Shown piece by piece: positions 1 to 6,780 of a stretch of 8,453 nucleotides of DNA. The translations under genes and the position numbers were made by a program. This DNA comes from an uncultured Granulosicoccaceae bacterium (GTDB lineage Bacteria; Pseudomonadota; Gammaproteobacteria; CALCKW01). The notes beneath the pieces are model-generated. The model searched no databases and was not told the origin of the DNA. It was given only the letters and a program-made list of their open reading frames with translations. Where the stretch lies: assembly GCA_937941555.1 (NCBI GenBank), contig CALDHJ010000233.1, positions 1 through 8,453 on the forward strand, written 5' to 3'. Every line of letters starts with the position of its first letter. Position 1 is the first letter of the stretch.

Positions 1-537
1 GGTCACCTGATCGGGCTCGACACCGATGCGGTCAACCGCATCGCCGCGGGCCTCATGATCGCTTTCGGTGCCGTGCTGCTCTGCCCACCGTTGCAAGCCA
101 GGCTCGCCACTGCAGCCGGGCCACTGGCCGGTGCCGCCGACCGCCAACTGGCCGGACACCGTGGCGAAGGCATCGCCGGGCAATTCGGCATCGGCTTGCT
201 GTTGGGCGCGGTGTGGAGTCCCTGTGTCGGGCCGACTCTGGGTGGCGCCATCGGGCTGGCGGCAAGTGGCGAGGGCCTTTTGCAGGCCGCGCTGACCATG
301 ACCGCGTTCGGGATCGGGGTCGCCAGTGTTCTGCTCGCCCTGAGCTACGGTTCGCGCGAGCTGATCGCACGGCGACGGGCACGGCTGCAATCGCTCTCGC
401 CTTATGCCAAGCCCGTGATGGGTGTTGTGCTCGTACTCGTGGGCCTCGCGCTCTGGTTCAAGCTCCACTACTACGCCGAAGCCTGGTTACTCGACCGCAT
501 GCCGGTGTGGCTGCAGGATCTCTCGGTCCTCTTCTAG
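1..537 (+). CDS. CcdA/DsbD-type cytochrome c biogenesis transmembrane protein, C-terminal part (5' end outside window)
   Basis: The frame is open from the first base and ends at TAG 535-537, giving 178 visible residues; an internal ATG at 55 is unlikely to be the true start. The key signature is WSPCVGPTLGG (about residues 71-81), the Pro-Cys-x-Gly-Pro element of the CcdA/DsbD transmembrane family. Proteins of this family carry reducing equivalents across the inner membrane to periplasmic thioredoxin-like partners, for cytochrome c maturation or thiol/metal handling. Hydrophobic segments lie at about residues 15-28, 60-85, 94-115 and 138-155. The N-terminal half, which should hold the partner redox cysteine, lies off the left edge, so the exact subfamily cannot be judged. 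The gene is convergent with the Nudix gene and their stop codons overlap. The family call is fairly firm; the role is inferred. Confidence 0.8.
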   Translation, partial: GHLIGLDTDAVNRIAAGLMIAFGAVLLCPPLQARLATAAGPLAGAADRQLAGHRGEGIAGQFGIGLLLGAVWSPCVGPTLGGAIGLAASGEGLLQAALTMTAFGIGVASVLLALSYGSRELIARRRARLQSLSPYAKPVMGVVLVLVGLALWFKLHYYAEAWLLDRMPVWLQDLSVLF

Positions 538-962
538 GACAGCACGCCCACCAGACGGCGGTACTCTTCCACCGCCACGCAATCCGCTGGAATCTCTATC
601 GGCAATTGTGCATCAAGCGGGTAGAACGCGACCGAGTCGGCCTCAGCCGCTGTGATCTCCCCTTGCCAGGCAGGCACCACGTAGTAGTGAATACGTTGCA
701 GCTCGCTCGGTGTTGGGTGGTAGAGCGAACACAGGTGCCAGGATTGCAATGCCGCCACGCCGAGCTCCTCGTCGAGCTCTCGCGCTAGCGTATCCGCCTC
801 GGTCTCTCCCGGCTCCATGTGCCCGCCGGGAATGGCAATCGCGCCTGGATCGCTCGACTTGTCCAGCCTGCGCGTCTCGAGCAACAGGCTGTTCTCCCGC
901 ACCAGCAGAAACGACACACAGGGCCAGACGCGCCGTCCGCCCTCTTCGAGAACCCGGCTCAC
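534..962 (-). CDS. Nudix hydrolase
   Basis: This 142-residue protein carries a complete Nudix box (G-x5-E-x7-R-E-U-x-E-E-x-G-U) at residues 47-69, from GHMEPGE to RELDEELGV. It includes the metal-binding glutamates E62, E65 and E66. Family members hydrolyse nucleoside diphosphates linked to another group, such as damaged NTPs, sugar nucleotides or cofactors; the substrate here is not evident. I chose the GTG start at 962 because it forms a 4-bp GTGA overlap with the stop codon of the upstream reductive-dehalogenase-like gene, the usual pattern of translational coupling. Upstream in-frame alternatives are GTG 992 and TTG 995, which would overlap that gene by 34-37 bp. The gene is last in the minus-strand unit, and its TAG stop shares the CTAG at 534-537 with the convergent CcdA-like gene. 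Confidence 0.88.
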   Translation of the reverse strand: MSRVLEEGGRRVWPCVSFLLVRENSLLLETRRLDKSSDPGAIAIPGGHMEPGETEADTLARELDEELGVAALQSWHLCSLYHPTPSELQRIHYYVVPAWQGEITAAEADSVAFYPLDAQLPIEIPADCVAVEEYRRLVGVLS

Positions 963-2188
963 CCGCGTCGCCCGGCACGCAGTCGCGCCCACCAATCGAC
1001 CGGTTTCAGGCGCTTGGCCACGCCACGCCTGTCAGCCCACCAGCGCGCCAGGCGCCTGAATCGGCCGGTTGCGAGCGCGAACCACAGACGATCAGCCAGC
1101 GTCTGCCCGCGGTTGAAGGGGCACACACGCATACAGATGGCGCAGTCCGTTTTCAGGCTCGCCCAGTAGCCGAAACACTTCTCGGCGTTGGCACTCCACT
1201 TCTTCACACCGCGCAACGTCGAGACATTCACCGGCACATCGGTCGGCGGGCCATCGGGAAGCGCTTTGGGCGGACAGGCCCGCGCACACACGTCACAGGT
1301 GTCACAGTAGGCCCTGATGCCGAGTGAGCGCGGTGTATCCGCCTGCAATGGCAGGTTGGTAAACACTTTTGAGAACCGCACCCTCGGGCCGAACTCGGGC
1401 GTCAGGACCATCTGGTTGCGACCGTACTCGCCGAGCCCGGCCTTGAGCGCATAGGGAATCACCAGCGCCGTGTCATTCATCGAGCCCACGGCCTCGAAAC
1501 CGAGCCCGCGCAAGTAACTGACTAGCTGCGTGACGATCGCCGCCTCGCGTGAGTACTCGAGCCCGGTCGAGGCGCCTGCGAGCGCAGAGGGATAGGTCTC
1601 CACCAGATCGGCGTCCATCGCGTGCCCCATCACGATCACGTGCGTCACGCCTTCGGGCAGCGCATTGTCTGCGGGCGACATGTCACGGGTATCGACCCGC
1701 GAGGCGTAGTGCCATCGCAAATCCACCTCGGCAATACTGACGAGATCCGCACCAAAAAGTGTGGCAATGCGCTTGATCTCCACGCTTTCGGCTTGAGGGT
1801 CCGCGAGCTCGACACGCGTATCCGACACGGCGACATCAACGTCCAGAGGCGCCTGAAACCCTTCGCGCCGCCCGTCCTCGGCGCACCGTTCCGAAAAGGC
1901 CGACGACACCGACCAGCTCGCGTTGCGCAGCGCAAAATCGCGCTGGCTGAATCCGTCCCCTTTGCGCGCGTCGAACTGCGAGCGATAGCTTGCAAAAAAG
2001 GCATCCGTCTTGGCGGATCGCACTGTGTCGTCCCAGAAGGCACGGGTGAAGATGTCGTTGCGTTGGGTGAAGGGCCGAAACGCCGGCGTCAATTCGATGC
2101 CGGCGGCACGGTCACTCTCCCGAAAGCGCTCGTTGAGTGCGTCAAGCGATTCGCGGTCGAGCAGACTGGGTTCGTTGTCGGGCCACAT
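959..2188 (-). CDS. Reductive dehalogenase-like corrinoid/double [4Fe-4S] protein, cytosolic form
   Basis: This 409-residue protein looks like the catalytic subunit RdhA. It has the segment GLGEYGRN at 251-258, continued by LTPEFGPRVRFSKVFTNLPL (262-281), a hallmark of the RdhA/QueG superfamily in its RdhA form. Two iron-sulfur motifs follow: C295-x2-C298-x2-C301-x3-C305-P, and C338-x10-C349-x2-C352-x3-C356-P. Known family members use cobalamin plus two [4Fe-4S] clusters to remove halogen reductively from organohalides. There is no twin-arginine signal at the N terminus, so it is probably cytosolic, like catabolic RdhAs and unlike respiratory ones. It ends about 50 residues after the last cluster motif, so it lacks the fused flavin/ferredoxin reductase of the roughly 700-residue catabolic enzymes; no RdhB is nearby. 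The ATG start has a weak AGG upstream. QueG is a distant alternative, but length and motif context favour RdhA. Substrate unknown. Confidence 0.84.
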   Translation of the reverse strand: MWPDNEPSLLDRESLDALNERFRESDRAAGIELTPAFRPFTQRNDIFTRAFWDDTVRSAKTDAFFASYRSQFDARKGDGFSQRDFALRNASWSVSSAFSERCAEDGRREGFQAPLDVDVAVSDTRVELADPQAESVEIKRIATLFGADLVSIAEVDLRWHYASRVDTRDMSPADNALPEGVTHVIVMGHAMDADLVETYPSALAGASTGLEYSREAAIVTQLVSYLRGLGFEAVGSMNDTALVIPYALKAGLGEYGRNQMVLTPEFGPRVRFSKVFTNLPLQADTPRSLGIRAYCDTCDVCARACPPKALPDGPPTDVPVNVSTLRGVKKWSANAEKCFGYWASLKTDCAICMRVCPFNRGQTLADRLWFALATGRFRRLARWWADRRGVAKRLKPVDWWARLRAGRRG

Positions 2189-2243
2189 GGACCGAGCCTA
2201 GCAAACCCCGGCCGCAACAACACCCACCGGCACCCTGCTCGAC

Positions 2244-3401
2244 TCAGCGGGAACAGAGCCACACAACCAGAAGTGCCGGCAGGATGGTGATCACCATGGT
2301 CAGGCCGACGTCGCTGTTCCAGTCAGCGAGGCTGCCCACCAGAAAAGGGGTTGCAAGCGCGCTCGCGCGGGTGCCCGCAGTCATGGCACCGAGCGCAGCG
2401 CCGGGTGTTCCGGGACGCCGAGCAGCCGCGTCGTAGATGGCTGGAAACAACACCGACACCCCGATGCCCGACAGCGCAAAGCCGAGACACGACACAAGCG
2501 GACTCGCCACCAGCGACTGCAGCAGGCAACCGAACAGTGCCAGCACACAGGCGCCGTTGAGCGTGCGGGTCGCTCCCCACCGCACCAACACGAAGTCGCC
2601 AAGCATACGGGCGACAACCATGCCGCTGGTGAACGCGACAAAACCGATGCTGGCCGGCCCGAGCGGGACGTCGAGATCGTCGTGCAAGCGAAACGATGCC
2701 CAGTCGGTCGCCACCATTTCCGGCACCAGAGCCGCACCGCCAAGCAGCGCAAAGAGCCACAGGGGCCTCGCCGACGCACGCGCGCCCTGCGCGTTATCCG
2801 GTGGCGGCGCGGGCTCATCGCGCGGGAGCAGTTGGCCCGCCGTCCACGCCACCGCACACAACATCAACGCGGCTGCGCCGATCAGGTGCCAGAGCAAGGG
2901 TACTGACTGCGCGGCCATGGCAGCCGCAGCCGATCCGCTGACGACCGTGCCGACACTCCACATGCCGTGAAGGCGGTTCATGACAGGCGTGGCCCGACGT
3001 GCGCTGAGCACCGAACCCTGCATGTTCATGGCGATATCGATCACGACATCGAGAAAGGCCAGCACCGCCAGCACGACCATCAGCAGCGCGAGGCTCGGGG
3101 CGAGTGCGATGCCGGGCAACGCGAGCACCAGCGCGACCGTCCCCACCACCATCACGCGCCGGGTGCCCCCGAGCGCGATAAACCGGTGTGCGATAGCGCT
3201 GCCGAGCAGACCGCCAATGCCCGCGACCATGATGGCCTGCCCGACCGTTGCCAGACTCACGTCGAGCGCGTCGCGGATCTCCGGCAGACGCGGCAACCAC
3301 GACGCTAGTACGGCGCCGTTGACAACGAAGTGAATGGCGACCGCCCGCAGCGCGCGCTCATCCGCGCGTGACCATGCGGGCGACGACACCGTGTCAGTCA
3401 T
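2244..3401 (-). CDS. MFS transporter, YbjJ-like
   Basis: This 385-residue, strongly hydrophobic protein has the length and repeated helical pattern of a 12-helix major facilitator. A family-specific stretch runs FLDVVIDIAMNMQG (116-129) followed by MNRLHGMWSVGT (141-152). It resembles the DVAMN-x-x-G ... H-x-x-x-S-x-G pattern of the YbjJ subgroup, whose substrates are poorly known. I prefer ATG 3401 over the in-frame TTG 3419; the ATG leaves an 8-bp overlap with the end of the RidA-family gene, fitting co-transcription and translational coupling. The dehalogenase-like gene begins 55 bp after its stop. Import or export of a substrate or product of the neighbouring enzymes is possible, but this rests only on position. 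Confidence 0.85.
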   Translation of the reverse strand: MTDTVSSPAWSRADERALRAVAIHFVVNGAVLASWLPRLPEIRDALDVSLATVGQAIMVAGIGGLLGSAIAHRFIALGGTRRVMVVGTVALVLALPGIALAPSLALLMVVLAVLAFLDVVIDIAMNMQGSVLSARRATPVMNRLHGMWSVGTVVSGSAAAAMAAQSVPLLWHLIGAAALMLCAVAWTAGQLLPRDEPAPPPDNAQGARASARPLWLFALLGGAALVPEMVATDWASFRLHDDLDVPLGPASIGFVAFTSGMVVARMLGDFVLVRWGATRTLNGACVLALFGCLLQSLVASPLVSCLGFALSGIGVSVLFPAIYDAAARRPGTPGAALGAMTAGTRASALATPFLVGSLADWNSDVGLTMVITILPALLVVWLCSR

Positions 3402-3738
3402 CCGTCGCCGCGATGACAATCACTTCGACCTTGAACTTCGGCAACGCGAGCCGCGCTTCACCACAGGCCCGCGCGGGTGCGGCGCCCTCTGGCACCCACG
3501 CATCCCAGACGCCATTCATCTCGGCGAAATCGTCCATCGAGTCGAGCCAGATCACGGCTTGCAGAATCTTGTCGCGACTCGAGCCGCCCTTTGCGAGCAA
3601 CGCATCGACCTTGTCGAGGCAGTCCTGGGTCTGCTCTGCGACAGTTGCGCCCTCACCGACCTGGCCTGCGAGGTAGAGCGTGTTGTTGTGTTGCACGAGC
3701 TGGCTCATGCGCTGATTGGAATCGGATCGCGTGATCAT
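3394..3738 (-). CDS. RidA/YjgF-family protein (likely imine/enamine deaminase)
   Basis: This 114-residue protein has the RidA core. LYLAGQVG lies at 21-28, and the signature PARACGEARLALP at 88-100 is followed by KVEV. R90, C92 and E105 align by spacing with E. coli RidA R105, C107 and E120, the residues that bind the substrate carboxylate and activate water. Family members hydrolyse reactive enamines/imines released by PLP enzymes or act in related catabolic deaminations. It is shorter than RidA (128 residues) and lacks the N-terminal GPYSQ-like segment with its tyrosine, so it belongs to another Rid subgroup and its substrate may differ. The ATG start is preceded by the purine-rich AAGAGA six bases upstream. 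It lies 44 bp after the acetyltransferase gene and overlaps the transporter gene. Confidence 0.88.
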   Translation of the reverse strand: MITRSDSNQRMSQLVQHNNTLYLAGQVGEGATVAEQTQDCLDKVDALLAKGGSSRDKILQAVIWLDSMDDFAEMNGVWDAWVPEGAAPARACGEARLALPKFKVEVIVIAATDD

Positions 3739-3782
3739 GGTGTGTCTCTTTATCTGGTGGGTGGCCGCAGGCGTCGTGACGC

Positions 3783-4493
3783 TCAGCGTGCGAGGTCCGC
3801 GGTGAGGGCCGATAGTGCCACACGCTGCTGCCCGTTTTCAGGGAAGTTGTCGGGTGCAAGCCACGTCCTGTAGGCCGCCTCCAAGGATGGCCAATCGCGG
3901 TCGATCATCGCGTACCACGCGGTGTCCCGGTTGCGACCCTTGTAGTGGGTTGCCTGCCGCCAGACACCTTCGAATCGAAATCCCAACCGCGTTGCCGCCC
4001 GCCGTGACGGCGCATTCAAGGCATCGCATTTCCACTCGAATCGGCGATAGCCGCTGTCGAACACGTGGCGCATCATGCAGTAGAGCGCCTCGGTCGCAGC
4101 CAGCGTTCGCTGCAACGCCGGGGCGAAGTGGATGTGGCCGACTTCGGCGGTGCCACTGTGCGGGTCAATACGCAGAAAGGCAGCGACGCCCAACGCCTGT
4201 CCCGCCGAGATCACCACATAGAACTGCGGGTCTGCCGCGCGGGTGTTCAACCGAATCCACTCCGCGAGCTCCGACGCATTGGCAAACGGCCCGTAAGGCA
4301 GGTAAGTCCAACACGCGCTTGTTCTGTCCTCGGCAAAGGCCTCGAACAAGGCTTCGCCGTGGTGTGGGCACAGGGGTTCGAGTCGAACCGTCTCACCCAC
4401 GAGGCTGCGGTGCTCCAACCACGGCGGCGACTGCCAATCCGCCAATGGTGCGCCGATCGGTTGACCCAGGGGATTGATGTGCGATTCACTCAT
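3783..4493 (-). CDS. GNAT-family N-acetyltransferase (RimJ/RimL-like)
   Basis: This 236-residue protein carries a single acetyltransferase domain at about residues 34-200. Visible hallmarks are the beta4 stretch TAEVGHIHFAP (115-125), the acetyl-CoA loop and helix LQRTLAATEA (127-136), the segment YRRFEWKCDALNAPSR (149-164), GFRFEG (171-176) and KGRNRDTAWY (185-194). This set is typical of the Acetyltransf_3 type, which transfers acetyl groups to amines of proteins or small molecules; the acceptor is unknown. ATG 4493 is preferred because a GGAG lies 10 bases upstream and the protein then begins just before the domain. An in-frame upstream extension to 4616 adds only an arginine/cysteine-rich, non-conserved-looking tail. 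It is first in the minus-strand unit and diverges from the Bcr/CflA gene across 175 bp. Confidence 0.88.
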   Translation of the reverse strand: MSESHINPLGQPIGAPLADWQSPPWLEHRSLVGETVRLEPLCPHHGEALFEAFAEDRTSACWTYLPYGPFANASELAEWIRLNTRAADPQFYVVISAGQALGVAAFLRIDPHSGTAEVGHIHFAPALQRTLAATEALYCMMRHVFDSGYRRFEWKCDALNAPSRRAATRLGFRFEGVWRQATHYKGRNRDTAWYAMIDRDWPSLEAAYRTWLAPDNFPENGQQRVALSALTADLAR

Positions 4494-4668
4494 TTGGCGT
4501 ATGCTCCAAGCACCTCGGCAACTGCAGTGGCAGCCGCGTGCGTGCCACCCAGTGTAGTGCCAATCCAACCGTTGGCCGGTGCCCCTACGCCCGCGCATTC
4601 GCCGCTGGCTCAACACCGTTCAACCCCTCAATTATCCACTACGCCGCACCCGAGACGGCGCCTGCGCC
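4494..4668. promoter_or_regulatory. Divergent intergenic region between the acetyltransferase operon and the Bcr/CflA gene
   Basis: This 175-bp gap separates the start codons of two divergent genes, so it should hold promoters for both. On the + strand the best candidate is TCAACA (4610-4615), a 17-base spacer, and TATCCA (4633-4638); the match to sigma70 consensus is weak. For the - strand I found no convincing -35/-10 pair. A short dyad CCAAC-C-GTTGG lies at 4565-4575 near the middle and could be an operator, but this length can arise by chance. Confidence 0.35.
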
Positions 4669-5889
4669 ATGACCCCGACAGATTCGCGTTTCCTCGACCG
4701 CACAACCCCGCCAACGATCGCTACGCTGACTGTGCTCGCGGGTGTCGGCGCGCTCGGCATGAACGTCTTTCTGCCGTCGTTGCCGAGCATTGCGCGCCAC
4801 TTCGGCGCCGACTACGCCGTGGCCGGCCTCGCCGTGTCGATGTACCTCGCGGCAACGGCCGTGTTCCAGCTCGTGTTCGGGCCCTTGAGCGATCGCTACG
4901 GCCGACGGCCGGCGTTGCTGTGGGGCTTTGCGCTGATGGTCGCGGGCAGCGTGATGTGCCTGGTCGCGCCGTCCATCGAGTGGTTCCTCGCCGGCCGCAT
5001 CGTCCAGGGTTGCGGTATTGTCGGCCTGGTTGTCAGCCGCGCGGCGATTCGCGACCTCTACGGACAGACGGACGCCGCCAGCGTGATCGGCTACGTAACC
5101 ATGGGCATGTCCATCGTGCCGATGGTGGCCCCCGCCGTGGGCGGCTTCCTCGAGGAGGCCTTCGGTTGGCAGGCGAGCTTTTGGCTCATGGTGGCAGCCG
5201 CAGTCCTCGGCTTCACCATGTGTTACGCCGACGCAGGGGAAACAAATCAGCACAAGAGCGCGAGCATCGGGGCGCAATTCAAGGGGTACCCCGAGCTGGT
5301 GCGCAGCCGGCGATTCTGGGGCTATTGCGGCACCATGGCCTTCGCTTCAGGCGGTTTTTTCGCTTTTCTCGGTGGCGCGCCCTACGTTGCGGAAACACAT
5401 CTGGAATTGAAGCCGTCTGTTTACGGCCTGTACTTCGGCATCACGGCGTTCGGCTACATGACAGGCAATTTCATCACCGGCCGGTTCGCCAAGTCACTCG
5501 GTGTCGCCACCATGCTGAGATTGGGTAACTACGCCATGCTGGCCGGTCCGACCCTGTCGCTGTTGTTTCACTACCTCGGTGTCCACCACCCCGCCGCGTA
5601 TTTCTGCCCCTTGATTCTGCTGGGTGTGGGCAACGGCATGACACTGCCGAGCGCCAGCGCCGGCATGATCAGCGTGCGCCCGAAGCTCGCCGGCTCCGCG
5701 GCGGGTCTCGGCGGCAGTTTGCAGATTGGCGGCGGCGCGGCGCTTTCGGTCCTCGCGGGATTGATACTGAGCCCGCAAACCGGGCCGGCGCCCCTGTTCT
5801 GGCTCATGTTCGCCACCGGCGTCGCAGCTCACCTGGCGATGCGCTATACCCTGCGCGTGGAGCGCGAATTCGAGGCAACCGGCCAGTGA
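4669..5889 (+). CDS. Bcr/CflA-family multidrug efflux MFS transporter
   Basis: This 406-residue protein is predicted to have 12 membrane helices. The first helix ends with NVFLPSLPSIARHF (32-45), characteristic of the Bcr/CflA drug:H+ antiporter group. Motif A, GPLSDRYGRRP, is complete at 71-81. R110 with VQGCG (112-116) matches the conserved arginine region of helix 4, and a motif C-like VAPAVGGF (153-160) marks the helix 5 antiporter signature. Members export drugs or small metabolites such as bicyclomycin, chloramphenicol or cysteine in exchange for protons; the substrate here is unknown. ATG 4669 is chosen because the family starts about 25 residues before helix 1. The open frame extends upstream to 4579, but that part is arginine-rich and overlaps the regulatory gap. 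The Shine-Dalgarno is weak. Confidence 0.9.
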   Translation: MTPTDSRFLDRTTPPTIATLTVLAGVGALGMNVFLPSLPSIARHFGADYAVAGLAVSMYLAATAVFQLVFGPLSDRYGRRPALLWGFALMVAGSVMCLVAPSIEWFLAGRIVQGCGIVGLVVSRAAIRDLYGQTDAASVIGYVTMGMSIVPMVAPAVGGFLEEAFGWQASFWLMVAAAVLGFTMCYADAGETNQHKSASIGAQFKGYPELVRSRRFWGYCGTMAFASGGFFAFLGGAPYVAETHLELKPSVYGLYFGITAFGYMTGNFITGRFAKSLGVATMLRLGNYAMLAGPTLSLLFHYLGVHHPAAYFCPLILLGVGNGMTLPSASAGMISVRPKLAGSAAGLGGSLQIGGGAALSVLAGLILSPQTGPAPLFWLMFATGVAAHLAMRYTLRVEREFEATGQ

Positions 5890-5959
5890 CCGTGCCGTTT
5901 GGTTACCGCCCGCATCACGCACCCGGGCAAACCGATTCCTCACCGGGTTGACATCGACC

Positions 5960-5963
5960 GGAG
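5960..5963 (+). promoter_or_regulatory. Ribosome binding site (GGAG) for arfB
   Basis: GGAG lies seven bases upstream of the GTG at 5971 and supports that rare-type start codon. No ATG in frame nearby would leave the conserved N terminus intact. Confidence 0.6.
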
Positions 5964-5970
5964 CTGAGCC

Positions 5971-6390
5971 GTGCCGCTGACCATCACCGACGCTGTCGAA
6001 ATTGCCGATTGGGAGCTCGTCGAGCGCTTCCAGCGCACCGGTGGTCCCGGCGGACAACACGTCAACAAGGTGTCCACCGCCGTCGAACTGCGCTTCGCGG
6101 CAGCGCGCTCGCCCAACCTGCCGGCCGATGCCAAAGCGCGACTGAAAACACTCGCAGGACAACGCTGGACGCAACACGGCGAAGTCGTGATCATCGCCGA
6201 CGGACACCGCAGTCAATTGCGCAATCGGGAGTCGGCACGCAGCCGATTGATCGAGTTGATCCGTGCCGCGCTGGATCGCCCCAAAGTTCGGCGAAAAACC
6301 CAGCCAACGCGCGCGAGCAAGGAGCGCCGCCTGAAAGCCAAGTCCGTGCGCAGCAAGATCAAGGCAAACCGTCGCAACACCGAAGACTGA
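5971..6390 (+). CDS. arfB: Alternative ribosome-rescue factor ArfB (peptidyl-tRNA hydrolase, YaeJ)
   Basis: This 139-residue protein, almost the same length as E. coli ArfB (140), has the catalytic release-factor motif in TGGPGGQHVNKV (23-34) with GGQ at 27-29. After the compact catalytic domain comes a basic tail from about residue 104 to the end, rich in Arg and Lys (for example KVRRKTQPTR and KERRLKAKSVRSKIKANRR). In ArfB this tail enters the empty mRNA channel of stalled ribosomes, so GGQ can hydrolyse the peptidyl-tRNA without a stop codon. The tail separates it from true release factors, which have a codon-recognition domain. The start is GTG with a GGAG seven bases upstream. It follows the Bcr/CflA gene by 81 bp on the same strand, with no clear terminator between, so co-transcription is possible but unlikely to be functional. 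Confidence 0.93.
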   Translation: MPLTITDAVEIADWELVERFQRTGGPGGQHVNKVSTAVELRFAAARSPNLPADAKARLKTLAGQRWTQHGEVVIIADGHRSQLRNRESARSRLIELIRAALDRPKVRRKTQPTRASKERRLKAKSVRSKIKANRRNTED

Positions 6391-6426
6391 CGCACAGCGC
6401 ACGGCGACACCGCCGATGCCTCGTTA

Positions 6427-6452
6427 CGGCCATCGAGACGACACGATGGCCG
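6427..6452 (+). terminator. Inverted repeat, possible terminator-like hairpin downstream of arfB
   Basis: CGGCCATCG and its exact reverse complement CGATGGCCG are separated by eight bases (AGACGACA). They form a perfect 9-bp GC-rich stem 36 bases after the arfB stop codon. No T-run follows (the next bases are CTCCGACT), so it is not a standard intrinsic terminator. It may stabilise the 3' end or act as a weak or factor-assisted terminator; a protein-binding dyad is the other option. Confidence 0.45.
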
Positions 6453-6751
6453 CTCCGACTCCCGGTCTGCCGCGCCGAGTTACACAGCAGATTGGCGGCA
6501 AGTCGGCAGGTCACTCAGGACGGCGCGACCCTCCGAGCCAACCACTCGCGCAGACGGCAACCAGCGCAATCCGATGCGGAGCCACTGCCACAGCGCTTCA
6601 CTGCGCAGCTGCCGCGCCAATTTGACATTATTTAAAATTGTTCGTGATTCCAAGGACGGCAATCCGTCAAAATCGTCTCGCTGAACCCTCATGATGACCA
6701 CCGCTGCTCGTATGTTCGACCCAATCGGCCTGTGCGGGATAATCTAGGGGC

Positions 6752-6780
6752 TTGATAGGACTGTGACAAACGCGTATTTT
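6752..6780 (+). promoter_or_regulatory. Sigma70-like promoter for the LysR gene
   Basis: TTGATA (6752-6757) and TATTTT (6775-6780) are separated by exactly 17 bases, matching four to five of six consensus positions in each box. Transcription would start near 6787, giving a leader of about 20 bases to ATG 6806. This also argues against using the in-frame TTG at 6779, which lies inside the -10 box. Confidence 0.5.

Noticed and set aside
959..2188. Epoxyqueuosine reductase QueG as the identity of the iron-sulfur protein
   Set aside because: The protein is longer at the N terminus, has the RdhA-type GEYGRN and FGPRVR segments, and its second cluster motif has the long C-x10-C spacing of dehalogenases. 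QueG remains only a distant relative.
1622..2290. 222-codon + strand frame, and a similar one at 710-1327, antisense to the RdhA-like gene
   Set aside because: The opposite strand encodes clear iron-sulfur motifs and a Nudix box; these are shadow frames.
4065..5528. 487-codon open frame on the + strand overlapping the acetyltransferase and the Bcr/CflA gene
   Set aside because: It is antisense to one convincing gene and out of frame with another. The translation is arginine/histidine-rich without any domain pattern, as expected from high-GC coding shadows.
5941..5948. Possible terminator between the Bcr/CflA gene and arfB (ACCCGG and CCGGGT)
   Set aside because: Only six pairs with an 18-base loop and no T-run; too weak to call.
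5948..5953. TTGACA, a perfect -35 hexamer upstream of arfB
   Set aside because: A -10 box at normal spacing would fall on or after the GTG start, so it cannot drive arfB unless the start is wrong; the GGAG site supports the start.
5494..6402. 302-codon open frame on the - strand across the Bcr/CflA gene and arfB
   Set aside because: Antisense to two well-supported genes; low-complexity composition with no family signature.
6622..6627. TTGACA in the AT-rich patch as a LysR promoter
   Set aside because: The hexamers at 16-18 base spacing do not resemble a -10 box (for example TGATTC). The TTGATA-17-TATTTT pair further downstream is much better.
6480..6701. 73-codon minus-strand frame in the long gap
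   Set aside because: No recognisable domain and no convincing ribosome binding site; it crosses an AT-rich patch that looks regulatory. I briefly considered a DUF1127-like small protein, but the conserved pattern is not there.
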